Part shown: positions 1-7,573 of the stretch, piece by piece
Layout: each line of letters begins with the position of its first letter
How positions within the stretch are numbered: the first letter of the stretch is position 1
Source: a bacterium
GTDB taxonomy: Bacteria > Desulfobacterota > GWC2-55-46 > S146-80 > JALXFI01
DNA length: 14,970 bases
Reading direction: 5' to 3'
NCBI GenBank assembly: GCA_027069035.1
Contig: JALXFI010000292.1
Span: 1 to 14,970, forward strand
Notes under the pieces: model-generated
What the model was told of the DNA's origin: nothing
Database searches by the model: none
Seen by the model: the letters and a program-made list of their open reading frames with translations, nothing else
Program-made: the position numbers and the translations under genes

Positions 1-18
1 TTCATAACAGACAATTTA

Positions 19-45
19 TTTTGTCAAGAATATAGACCTGACCCC
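19..45 (-). repeat. 27-bp dispersed repeat, copy A, abutting the recG stop
   Basis: Read on the minus strand, this begins GGGGTCAGGTCTA and ends in CTTGACAAAA. It matches the segment at 3062-3088 at 25 of 27 positions, in the same orientation. Its first G is the last base of the recG TAG stop, so the repeat starts exactly where the recG reading frame ends. Repeats of the form GGGGTCAGGTC resemble REP-like elements that I associate with Y1 (IS200-like) transposases in deltaproteobacterial-type genomes. That association is from memory and no transposase is present here. The window edge prevents seeing what lies beyond. Confidence 0.7.
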
Positions 46-2474
46 TATCCTATTTCGGCAAGGTCAATTCCATCCTTCCAGCGTGATTTTATTATTTCCT
101 TAGCTGTGTGGAAGTCATTTGAAGATGTAAAAGCGCTATTGTTTGCCAGTTTAAATGCCTCGTGCCTTGTCAAATCAAGTATCCGTGCATCTTTGATAAT
201 GTCTGCGTGTAAAAGCAGCGGTATGCCCGATTGGCGGATACCCGTAAAATCCCCCGGCCCCCTTATCTTCAAGTCCTCTTCGGCAATCCTGAATCCATCT
301 GTAGTCTCTTCCATGACCTTAAGCCTTCTGTAGGTGTCTTCTCTGCCGACCTTGTATGCTACAAGCAGACAAGTCGAAACCGCCTCGCCTCTGCCCACCC
401 TTCCCCTTAACTGGTGAAGCTGTGCAAGGCCAAATCTTTCTGCATGTTCGACAACCATTACAGTGGCATTCGGAACGTCTATCCCCACCTCAACAACGGT
501 TGTAGTCACAAGAATATCTATTCTTTTTTCCTTAAACCCCTGCATCACAGAGTCTTTTTCCGCCCCTTTCATCTTCCCGTGCAAAAGGTCTATTTTATAC
601 TCTTTAAACACCTCTTTCGCAAGATGAGCAGCCATATTGGTTGCATCCTTAAGATCAAGCTCTTCGGACTCCTGAACAAGTGGATATACGATGTATGCCT
701 GTCTCCCCTGCCTGAGTTCCCTTCCTATTAAATCATACACCCTGCCGATATCCCTGCTTCTGAAAATCTTTGTTTTAACAGGCACTCTATTGGGCGGAAG
801 TTGATCTATTACGGATATATCCAGATCGCCGAAGAGTGTCATTGCAAGGGTTCTCGGGATAGGAGTGGCTGTCATGACAAGCACATCAGGGAAACTTCCC
901 TTTTCCCTTAAAGACGCCCTCTGCAATACGCCGAATCTGTGCTGTTCGTCGATTATCACAAGCCCCAGCCTCTTAAATTCAACATCTTTCTGTATAATGG
1001 CATGGGTTCCCACAACAATATCCGTCTCACCCGTTCTTATTCCATCAAGGATATCCTCTCTTAGCTGTCTTGAAAGACCTCCGGTCAAAAATGCAGCCTT
1101 TATATTCAGTTTGTCCAGAATATCTTTAAGATTTCTGTAGTGCTGCTCTGCAAGTATCTCCGTAGGCGCCATTACAGCGCTCTGACAGCCGTTATCAACG
1201 GATATAAGCGCTGAGGCAAGTGCCACCACGGTCTTGCCTGCCCCAACATCACCCTGAAGAAGTCTGTTCATCCGAAATGGAGAGGCCATGTCCTGTTTTA
1301 TCTCACTTAAGACCCTCTCCTGCGCAGCGGTAAGTTTAAATGGCAAAATATCAAAAAGACGTTTTAGAAGCCCCGAATCGGTCTTAAAGACCAACCCTTT
1401 TTGCTGAGAATTCTTCATCTTTTTTATTGCAAGACCCAATTCCATAGAGAAAAGCTCTTCAAATATAAGGCTTTTACGTGGTCTCCAGTTACGGCTGAGC
1501 ATGTCTTTATCTTCATCAGGAAAATGTACCTTTTTTATCGCCTCCTTCAAAGGAAGCAGATTAAATCTTCTTTGAATGGAACAAGGTGTGGTTCCGATCG
1601 CATACCGGGAATATCTATCCACTACATCTTTAAGTATCCGTCTCAGGCGTTTTTGATGCACACCTTCGATATTCGAATAGATTGGAACAATGGCGTTAAA
1701 ATTAAGACTGTCCTTCTCATCGTCCCTACCAATGGATTCGGTCTCGGGATGGATCACCTCTTTTTGGTGGGCAAATCTCTTTATCTCACCATAGAGGATA
1801 AGCCTCTGTCCCTGCCTGAACATACGCGCCATAACCCATGAATTATAGTTAAACCACTTTGCCCTTATAGTCCCAGTATTGTCTCTTATAACCATTTCAA
1901 AGACCCTTCGCCTGCCGTAAAAAACCTCCCCGAGAACAAGTATCTCACCGGTAAAGACCTCCTTTGCGCCGACATTGAGTCTCGCTATGGTTTTCATGTG
2001 CCTCCTGTCTTCATACCTTATAGGCAAGAAATGGAGCAGGTCACTAACCGTTTCAAGGCCCTTCTTTTTAAATTTTGCTGCAAGTTTCTTGTCGATGCCG
2101 TTTATATGTTCAATAGGGGTTGAAAGTACTTTTAAATTGTCACGAACATCCTTTAATGAGGGGTATAACGGAGTGTCAGAGGTTTCAAGTGAGCTCTTAA
2201 GCTCTTGCACAAGTTCTATAGACTTGATTATACAATCTTTTTTTGAAGAAATAGGGAGTTTGTCAAATCCTGAGACGAGAACTTCAATGGTATGTATTCT
2301 TGCAAGGCAATCCTCGGAAAGACCCATTGCAGATATCTTTTCGCATAGTCTCTTGTAAAGAGACTCAAGGTCTCTAAGGTTACCAAGGTTTGAAAATGAA
2401 TTTTTTGAAGCAAAAAAAAGCGGTTTTAAAAAGGCATTCAGGATGTCTTCAAATTCCTGCCTATTATCAAGCAT
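45..2474 (-). CDS. recG: ATP-dependent DNA helicase RecG
   Basis: Superfamily 2 helicase that reverses stalled replication forks and migrates Holliday junctions in the cytoplasm. The 809 residues show Walker A GDVGAGKT (408-415), the DEQH box (509-512), TATPIPRT (535-542), the motif V region VEVGIDVPNAT (661-671) and motif VI QLRGRVGR (688-695). The fork-binding wedge/OB domain spans roughly 160-260, preceded by a helix-hairpin-helix-like segment (about 121-151). Residues 1-115 form a helical N-terminal extension that the shorter E. coli enzyme (693 aa) lacks; Thermotoga and many deltaproteobacterial RecGs have one. The C-terminus (WKDGIDLAEIG) looks native. The ATG at 2474 gives the full extension but has no obvious Shine-Dalgarno (TTAAACCAA precedes it), so the exact start is less certain than the identity. 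It follows the DUF1858 gene after 226 nt of repeat-rich DNA. Confidence 0.96.
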   Translation of the reverse strand: MLDNRQEFEDILNAFLKPLFFASKNSFSNLGNLRDLESLYKRLCEKISAMGLSEDCLARIHTIEVLVSGFDKLPISSKKDCIIKSIELVQELKSSLETSDTPLYPSLKDVRDNLKVLSTPIEHINGIDKKLAAKFKKKGLETVSDLLHFLPIRYEDRRHMKTIARLNVGAKEVFTGEILVLGEVFYGRRRVFEMVIRDNTGTIRAKWFNYNSWVMARMFRQGQRLILYGEIKRFAHQKEVIHPETESIGRDDEKDSLNFNAIVPIYSNIEGVHQKRLRRILKDVVDRYSRYAIGTTPCSIQRRFNLLPLKEAIKKVHFPDEDKDMLSRNWRPRKSLIFEELFSMELGLAIKKMKNSQQKGLVFKTDSGLLKRLFDILPFKLTAAQERVLSEIKQDMASPFRMNRLLQGDVGAGKTVVALASALISVDNGCQSAVMAPTEILAEQHYRNLKDILDKLNIKAAFLTGGLSRQLREDILDGIRTGETDIVVGTHAIIQKDVEFKRLGLVIIDEQHRFGVLQRASLREKGSFPDVLVMTATPIPRTLAMTLFGDLDISVIDQLPPNRVPVKTKIFRSRDIGRVYDLIGRELRQGRQAYIVYPLVQESEELDLKDATNMAAHLAKEVFKEYKIDLLHGKMKGAEKDSVMQGFKEKRIDILVTTTVVEVGIDVPNATVMVVEHAERFGLAQLHQLRGRVGRGEAVSTCLLVAYKVGREDTYRRLKVMEETTDGFRIAEEDLKIRGPGDFTGIRQSGIPLLLHADIIKDARILDLTRHEAFKLANNSAFTSSNDFHTAKEIIKSRWKDGIDLAEIG

Positions 2475-2555
2475 TTGGTTTAATAATAAATAAAATATCC
2501 AAGAACAGCCCTGTCTATAGATGTCTACAGGCCGGTAAATTCTTTAGCTTTTAAG

Positions 2556-2612
2556 TCGCAACGCGTAACTCACAATATCCTTTGACTCTCGACACCTGAC
2601 TCGCAACCCGTA
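2556..2612. repeat. Pair of 12-bp direct repeats in the recG upstream region
   Basis: TCGCAACGCGTA at 2556-2567 and TCGCAACCCGTA at 2601-2612 match at 11 of 12 positions, 45 bp apart. A similar phrase (CGCAACATGCAACCTGTAA) occurs near 11351 in the lepA-lepB gap. These look like remnants of a low-complexity dispersed intergenic sequence. I see no coding or clear regulatory role. Confidence 0.4.
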
Positions 2613-2621
2613 TTTCCATAC

Positions 2622-2699
2622 CTTCAGTGTCTTCAGTGTATTCTGTGTATTCTGTGGTTAAATCCTTCTGTGTCTTCAGTGGTTAAACCTTTTTAGTGG
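2622..2699. repeat. 9-bp periodic repeat block (CTTCAGTGT family)
   Basis: Four consecutive 9-mers (CTTCAGTGT, CTTCAGTGT, ATTCTGTGT, ATTCTGTGG at 2622-2657) are followed by spacer TTAAATC. Two more follow (CTTCTGTGT, CTTCAGTGG at 2665-2682), then spacer TTAAACCT and a decayed unit (TTTTAGTGG, 2691-2699). Read on the minus strand the unit is CCACAGAAT/ACACTGAAG, with TTTAACC or GGTTTAA at the joints. The block ends immediately before the stop codon of the DUF1858 gene. It has no conserved unique spacers, so it is not a CRISPR. Confidence 0.75.
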
Positions 2700-2700
2700 T

Positions 2701-2919
2701 TCAGTCTGCGCTGAGTTCACTTTTTATGCGGTTGAGAAAATCCACAGTATCAAGGCCATTTGTAACAGCAATCTGCCTTATATTTTCCCTTCCAATACCG
2801 CTGCATTCAAGGCACGGAAGATTAAGGCTCTTCAGCACCTTTTTTACAACCTTTGGGTGTGCCCTTAAGATATCCACAAAAGGCGTATTCTCTGTTATCT
2901 CATCTATTCTCTTTTTCAT
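2701..2919 (-). CDS. DUF1858 domain small CxxC protein
   Basis: A 72-residue protein matching the DUF1858 pattern (hybrid-cluster-protein-associated redox disulfide domain). It has an N-terminal helix-turn segment (ITENTPFVDILRAHPKVVKKVL), then a CxxC pair at C36 and C39 (LPCLECSG), and a C-terminal helix with hydrophobic spacing. It has no signal peptide or membrane segment, so it should be cytosolic. The family is common in anaerobes, often fused to or near redox and metal-cluster enzymes, but its biochemical role is not settled. Here it stands alone between carB and recG, with no redox neighbour in view. The ATG at 2919 has a GAGG Shine-Dalgarno 10 nt upstream. The gap of 147 nt to carB and a TTGACA-like element in that gap suggest it may have its own transcript. 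Confidence 0.85.
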   Translation of the reverse strand: MKKRIDEITENTPFVDILRAHPKVVKKVLKSLNLPCLECSGIGRENIRQIAVTNGLDTVDFLNRIKSELSAD

Positions 2920-2948
2920 TGCAAAATATCCTCACTTTTTTATCGTAA

Positions 2949-2980
2949 ACAATACTCTATCCATGCATTCTTTCTGTCAA
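2949..2980 (-). promoter_or_regulatory. Weak candidate promoter for the DUF1858 gene
   Basis: A perfect -35 hexamer TTGACA lies at 2980-2975 on the minus strand. The best-looking -10 hexamer, TATTGT at 2954-2949, is 20 nt away, longer than the preferred 16-18. TAGAGT (2959-2954) gives a spacer of 15 nt instead. The position, 30-60 nt before the start codon in an AT-rich gap, is suitable, but the spacing makes this a low-confidence call. Confidence 0.25.
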
Positions 2981-3061
2981 AAACAGTCCTCAATTAGACC
3001 AAAATATATACAATAGACAATAAAACTGAACATAAACAAAACACAACCGCGGCAGATCAAC

Positions 3062-3088
3062 TTTTGTCAAGAGTGTAGACCTGACCCC
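3062..3088 (-). repeat. 27-bp dispersed repeat, copy B, forming the carB 3' end
   Basis: Read on the minus strand this is GGGGTCAGGTCTACACTC followed by TTGACAAAA. It is identical to the copy at 19-45 except for two A/G differences. In carB it is read as the in-frame codons GGG TCA GGT CTA CAC TCT TGA, so it supplies the last residues (GSGLHS) and the stop. The remaining bases to 3062 are non-coding. Copies A and B sit in the same orientation relative to their host genes, each at the 3' boundary. Confidence 0.75.
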
Positions 3089-6000
3089 ATCTTGTGGTAC
3101 TCCTGAAGAGGTTTTACGTCAAGGTCTTCTTCTATAAGAGAGGCCGTCGCATATGTGGCGGCCCTTGCGCCTGCAATGGTTGTAAAGTAAGGCACATTGT
3201 ATACAAGCGCAGTCCTTCTTATCGAATACGATGCCTTGTGTGACTGCGGCCCCAGTGGCGTATTTATGATCATTGCTATTTCGCCGTTCTTTATACGATC
3301 CACTATATCGGGTCTCCCTTCGCCAACCTTATTCACAAATTCCGATGCTATCATATTATCTTCAAGAAACCTTGCCGTGCCCTTTGTTGCAACGATCTCA
3401 AAACCAAATCTGCAAAACTTCCTTGCTATATCAAGTATCGCCTTTTTATCCTCATCCCTCACACTTATAAATACCCTTCCCTTAACAGGCAGGACATTGC
3501 CTGCTGCGATCTGAGATTTTGCAAAGGCCTTTCCGAAACTCACCCCTATTCCCATAACCTCTCCTGTGGACTTCATCTCCGGACCAAGCAGTGTATCCAC
3601 ACCGGGAAATTTTATAAACGGAAAAACCGCCTCTTTTACGGCGACATATGAAGGAATTACCTCTTTAACAATCCCAAGTTCCTTAAGTGTTTTTCCAAGC
3701 ATGACCCTTGTCGCAAGTTTGGCAAGCGGCAATCCTATCGCCTTGCTTACAAATGGTATCGTCCTTGACGCCCTTGGGTTTACCTCAAGTATATAAACCT
3801 CACCGCCGCTTATTGCAAACTGTATATTTATAAGGCCTTTTACGGAAAGCTCTCTTGCAATAGCCTTTGTCTGCTTTGATATCTCTTCTACCAGATCCGT
3901 CTTTATCGAGTAAGGCGGAAGAGAACAAGCAGAGTCGCCGGAATGTATGCCGGCCTCTTCTATATGTTCCATAACCCCGCCTATGACAACATCTTTGCCG
4001 TCGCTTATCGCATCAACATCTATCTCTATGGCGCCTTCAATAAACTTATCTATAAGCACAGGATGTTCCGGAGACGCCTTCACTGCGTGTTTCATGTATT
4101 TTACAAGCGTTTCTCTGTCGTGCACTATCTCCATTGCCCTTCCGCCAAGCACATAGGACGGCCTTACCATAACAGGATACCCGATCCTGTCCGATATCTT
4201 CTCCGCTTCCTCAAACGACCTTGCCATACCGCTTTCAGGGCGTTTGAGCGCAAGTTTCTCCAGCAGCCGATCGAACCTCTCCCTGTCCTCCGCCCTGTCG
4301 ATACTGTCCGGAGATGTGCCAAGTATCTTCACACCGTACCTTTCCAGAGGAACGGCAAGTTTTAAAGGCGTCTGGCCGCCAAACTGGAGTATCACCCCGA
4401 AGGGTTCTTCCTTCTCTACTATATTCAAGACCTCTTCAAGGGTCAAAGGCTCAAAATAGAGCCTGTCAGAGGTATCATAATCAGTGCTTACCGTCTCGGG
4501 ATTACAGTTGACCATTATAGACTCGACCCCTTCTTCTTTAAGCGCAAAGGATGCATGTACACAGCAGTAATCAAACTCTATCCCCTGGCCTATACGATTG
4601 GGGCCGCTGCCAAGTATTATCACTTTTTTTCTGTCGGTAGGCGCCGCTTCACACTCAAGAATCCCATCCGTCTCGGAAGTATTGCCACTTTTGCCGGCTC
4701 TATAAAAAGGGGATTCATACGTCGAATAAAGATAAGGAGTAAATGCCTCAAATTCAGCGGCACAGGTATCAACCCTCTTAAATACAGGGACAACCCCCAT
4801 ATTTTTCCGTATTTCTCTTATTTCATCCTCTTTCATCCCGCAAAGCAGGGCGATTCTTTTATCTGAAAAACCAAGTTTCTTTGCGCGCTTTAAAAGACCG
4901 CTTAAGACCTCATCCCTATTTTCGTGCGAGTCTTTCAATCTGATAATATTTTCAAATTCAATAATTTCCATGATATTGTTAATAAACCACCTGTCAATAT
5001 AGGTCAGTTCATATATCTCATCAATTGAAATTCCCAAACGCAGAGCATCCCCAATATACCAGGTCCTCTCCCAGTTCGGCGTCCTGAGCTTTTCCCTTAC
5101 AATGTTAAGCGCCCCTTCATTGGAAATGTCTTCAGAACCGTTATCTTTATCAGGCCCATAAACGTCCGTATCCGAAAGTTTACTTTCAAAACCGTAACTC
5201 TCTATCTCAAGCGACCTGAAGGCCTTATGAAGGGACTCCTTAAAGGTCCTGCCGATAGTCATAACCTCTCCAACGGATTTCATCTGTGTTGTAAGCACAT
5301 GGTTTGCGCTTGGAAACTTCTCGAAGGTAAACCTCGGCATCTTTACCACAACGTAGTCTATTGTCGGTTCAAAAGAGGCGGGTGTTTCCTTAGTAATGTC
5401 ATTTGGTATCTCGTCAAGCGTGTAGCCCACGGCAAGTTTTGCCGCAATCTTTGCAATGGGAAAACCCGTAGCCTTGCTGGCAAGGGCGGAACTCCTTGAG
5501 ACCCTTGGGTTCATCTCAATTATCATCATCCGTCCGTCATCGGGGTTGAGAGCAAACTGAATGTTCGAGCCACCCGTGTCAACCCCTATCTCTCTGATGA
5601 TAGCGATGGCGGCATCCCTCATTATCTGGTATTCCTTATCGGTAAGCGTCTGAGCAGGGGCAACCGTAATGCTGTCGCCTGTGTGTATCCCCATCGGGTC
5701 AAGGTTCTCAATGGAACAAATAATAACCACATTATCCTTTGTATCCCGCATAACCTCAAGTTCAAACTCCTTCCAGCCTATAAGCGACTGCTCCAGCAGG
5801 ACTTCGCTATAAGGACTGCTGTCAAGGCCAATCCTTACATATTCTTCAAATTCCTCCTTGTTATAGGCTATACTGCCCCCCGTTCCGCCGAGAGTAAATG
5901 ACGGCCTTATGATGATAGGAAAATCCATTGTCTCGGATATACGTGCCGCATCCTGAAAACTCCTGGCATAACCGCTGTGAGGCACCAAAAGGCCTATCTT

Positions 6001-6411
6001 TTTCATCGCATCTTTGAACATCTCCCTGTCTTCGGCCTTCTTTATGGCGTGATACCGGGCGCCGATCATTTCAACCCCATATCTTTCAAGAACTCCATTT
6101 TCTTCTAACCGAACTGCAAGGTTTAAGGCTGTCTGCCCGCCTATGGTAGGCAGAAGCGCATCAGGGGATTCCCTTTTAATTATGGATTCGAGAATCTCAG
6201 GAACAAGCGGCTCTATGTATGTGCTGTCGGCAAGCACAGGGTCGGTCATAATGGTGGCGGGGTTGCTGTTTACAAGCACCACCTGATAACCCTCCTCTTT
6301 AAGTGCCTTGCAGGCCTGGGTTCCGGAGTAATCAAACTCACACGCCTGCCCTATCACAATAGGGCCGGAACCTATAATAAGTATCTTCTTAATGTCATCT
6401 CTCTTCGGCAT
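3067..6411 (-). CDS. carB: Carbamoyl phosphate synthase large subunit
   Basis: Makes carbamoyl phosphate from bicarbonate, ammonia (channelled from CarA) and two ATP, for pyrimidine and arginine synthesis. The two homologous ATP-grasp halves are both present: a carboxyphosphate half (IGSGPIVIGQACEFDYSG at 13-30, RPSFTLGGTGG at 169-179, EMNPRVSRSSA at 299-309) and a carbamoyl phosphate half (GSGPNRIGQGIEFDYC at 601-616, RPSYVLGGRAM at 750-760, EVNPRASRT at 876-884). They are separated by the oligomerisation domain (about 405-555). A C-terminal MGS-like allosteric domain (about 975-1100), where UMP or ornithine would act, is complete. At 1114 residues it is about 40 longer than E. coli CarB (1073). 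Part of the excess is an insertion at 567-585, and the last six residues come from a dispersed repeat. It starts 28 nt after carA with AGAAGG before the ATG. It is the last gene of the pyr operon. Confidence 0.97.
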   Translation of the reverse strand: MPKRDDIKKILIIGSGPIVIGQACEFDYSGTQACKALKEEGYQVVLVNSNPATIMTDPVLADSTYIEPLVPEILESIIKRESPDALLPTIGGQTALNLAVRLEENGVLERYGVEMIGARYHAIKKAEDREMFKDAMKKIGLLVPHSGYARSFQDAARISETMDFPIIIRPSFTLGGTGGSIAYNKEEFEEYVRIGLDSSPYSEVLLEQSLIGWKEFELEVMRDTKDNVVIICSIENLDPMGIHTGDSITVAPAQTLTDKEYQIMRDAAIAIIREIGVDTGGSNIQFALNPDDGRMMIIEMNPRVSRSSALASKATGFPIAKIAAKLAVGYTLDEIPNDITKETPASFEPTIDYVVVKMPRFTFEKFPSANHVLTTQMKSVGEVMTIGRTFKESLHKAFRSLEIESYGFESKLSDTDVYGPDKDNGSEDISNEGALNIVREKLRTPNWERTWYIGDALRLGISIDEIYELTYIDRWFINNIMEIIEFENIIRLKDSHENRDEVLSGLLKRAKKLGFSDKRIALLCGMKEDEIREIRKNMGVVPVFKRVDTCAAEFEAFTPYLYSTYESPFYRAGKSGNTSETDGILECEAAPTDRKKVIILGSGPNRIGQGIEFDYCCVHASFALKEEGVESIMVNCNPETVSTDYDTSDRLYFEPLTLEEVLNIVEKEEPFGVILQFGGQTPLKLAVPLERYGVKILGTSPDSIDRAEDRERFDRLLEKLALKRPESGMARSFEEAEKISDRIGYPVMVRPSYVLGGRAMEIVHDRETLVKYMKHAVKASPEHPVLIDKFIEGAIEIDVDAISDGKDVVIGGVMEHIEEAGIHSGDSACSLPPYSIKTDLVEEISKQTKAIARELSVKGLINIQFAISGGEVYILEVNPRASRTIPFVSKAIGLPLAKLATRVMLGKTLKELGIVKEVIPSYVAVKEAVFPFIKFPGVDTLLGPEMKSTGEVMGIGVSFGKAFAKSQIAAGNVLPVKGRVFISVRDEDKKAILDIARKFCRFGFEIVATKGTARFLEDNMIASEFVNKVGEGRPDIVDRIKNGEIAMIINTPLGPQSHKASYSIRRTALVYNVPYFTTIAGARAATYATASLIEEDLDVKPLQEYHKMGSGLHS
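4657..4713 (-). other. In-frame palindromic insertion within carB
   Basis: These bases encode CarB residues 567-585 (SPFYRAGKSG, then NTSETDGIL). Compared with E. coli CarB as I recall it, STYE runs directly into ECEA, so about 18-19 residues are additional. They fall at the linker between the two halves, just before the second ATP-grasp domain. On the minus strand CCCCTTTT and AAAAGTGG can pair 7 of 8 around a 12-nt loop that itself contains GCCGGC. The peptide resembles the SPFYKGGKGG-like translation of a common CCCCCTTT/AAAGGGGG intergenic palindrome. It may be the remains of a palindromic element inserted in frame, like the Rickettsia palindromic elements. The insertion is seen; its origin is inferred. 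Confidence 0.5.
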
Positions 6412-6439
6412 AAAACCTTCTTATAATTTAAATTCTGAA

Positions 6440-7573
6440 TCATTCCATAATCTCCACAAATTTCTTAAAAAGATAGACCGAGTCCCTTGGCCCTGGAGAG
6501 GCCTCCGGATGATACTGAACGGAAAAAACAGGAAACTCCTTGTGTCGTATCCCCTCAACCGTCCTGTCATTCAGATTGAGATGCGTAAGTTCCGCAACAC
6601 CTTCGAGAGAGTCTATATCAACGGCAAAACCATGGTTCTGGACGGTAATCTCTACCTTGCCGCTTTTTAAATCCTTTACTGGATGATTGCCTCCATGATG
6701 GCCGAATTTAAGTTTGAACGTCCTGCCTCCAAGGGCAAGGGAGAGTATCTGATGCCCAAGGCATATCCCAAATATGGGCAGAACCCCAATAAGTTTTTTC
6801 ACGTTCTTTACGGCATAATCCACCCCCTCAGGGTCTCCGGGCCCGTTTGAAAGGAATACACCATCCGGTTTCATCTCGAGCACATCCTCTGCGCTTGTAG
6901 AGGCAGGCACCACTGTAACATCACAACCTACATTAGATAAATTTCGTAAAATATTAAATTTTATACCATAATCATAAGCAATAACCCTGAGTTTCTTCTC
7001 TTCTCCTGATGTGACAGGCGCAGTTTCAGCATACCCATGCTCGATTGTCCATAGCCCCTCATTCCATTTGTAAGGTTTCTCGCAAGTCACCTCTTTAACA
7101 AGATCAAACCCAACAAGGCCGTGGGCTGACCGAGCCTTCTCTACAAGTCTGTCAAGATCAACGGATGTCGATATAACGCCCATCATAGCGCCTTCACTGC
7201 GGATATGGCATGTAAGCGCCCTTGTGTCTATATCGCCTATAGCAACAACATCCGCCCTTTTAAGGTATTCACCAATCGTCTCCTTGCACCTCCAGTTGCT
7301 TGGATACGGACACGCCTCCTTTACAATAAAACCCTCGACCCAAGGCCTTTTTGACTCAATATCTTCGTCGTTTGTCCCATAGTTTCCTATATGAGGATAA
7401 GTCATGACAACCATCTGCCCCTTATATGAAGGGTCGGTAAGTATCTCTTCATATCCTGTAAGTGAGGTGTTGAAGACCACCTCTCCAACAGCCTCACCTT
7501 GAGCCCCGACTGAAACACCTTCAAAGACCGTGCCGTCGGCAAGGGCAAGGAACGCCTTTTTTTTCTTAACCAT
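6440..7573 (-). CDS. carA: Carbamoyl phosphate synthase small (glutaminase) subunit
   Basis: Hydrolyses glutamine and passes ammonia to CarB. It has the CarA-specific N-terminal domain (about 1-180: DGTVFEG, VVFNTSLTGYEEILTDPSY, GDIDTRALTCHIR) and a C-terminal class I glutamine amidotransferase domain. The nucleophile is C271 (GICLGHQ), with H355 and E357 in the YHPE motif and the oxyanion-side SNGPGDP at 242-248. The open frame extends to a TTG at 7579, but I place the start at the ATG at 7573. GGAAAGG ends 6 nt before this ATG and would abut the TTG directly. This gives 377 residues, the usual family length, and an 8-nt overlap with the end of pyrC (TAA at 7568-7566), which implies translational coupling. 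Confidence 0.96.
   Translation of the reverse strand: MVKKKKAFLALADGTVFEGVSVGAQGEAVGEVVFNTSLTGYEEILTDPSYKGQMVVMTYPHIGNYGTNDEDIESKRPWVEGFIVKEACPYPSNWRCKETIGEYLKRADVVAIGDIDTRALTCHIRSEGAMMGVISTSVDLDRLVEKARSAHGLVGFDLVKEVTCEKPYKWNEGLWTIEHGYAETAPVTSGEEKKLRVIAYDYGIKFNILRNLSNVGCDVTVVPASTSAEDVLEMKPDGVFLSNGPGDPEGVDYAVKNVKKLIGVLPIFGICLGHQILSLALGGRTFKLKFGHHGGNHPVKDLKSGKVEITVQNHGFAVDIDSLEGVAELTHLNLNDRTVEGIRHKEFPVFSVQYHPEASPGPRDSVYLFKKFVEIME

Noticed and set aside
567..813. Possible truncation or frameshift in recG because of repeats at both ends
   Set aside because: All helicase motifs occur in order in one uninterrupted frame and the C-terminus looks native.
1401..1841. 146-codon open frame on the plus strand opposite recG
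   Set aside because: It lies wholly inside a well-supported helicase gene, resembles no family and has no supporting context; it is an antisense shadow.
2622..2699. CRISPR array
   Set aside because: Units are 9 bp, mostly without spacers, and the two joints are near-identical TTAAA sequences rather than unique spacers.
3943..4365. 140-codon open frame on the plus strand opposite carB
   Set aside because: Composition is unlike a real protein and it is fully covered by conserved CarB coding sequence on the other strand.
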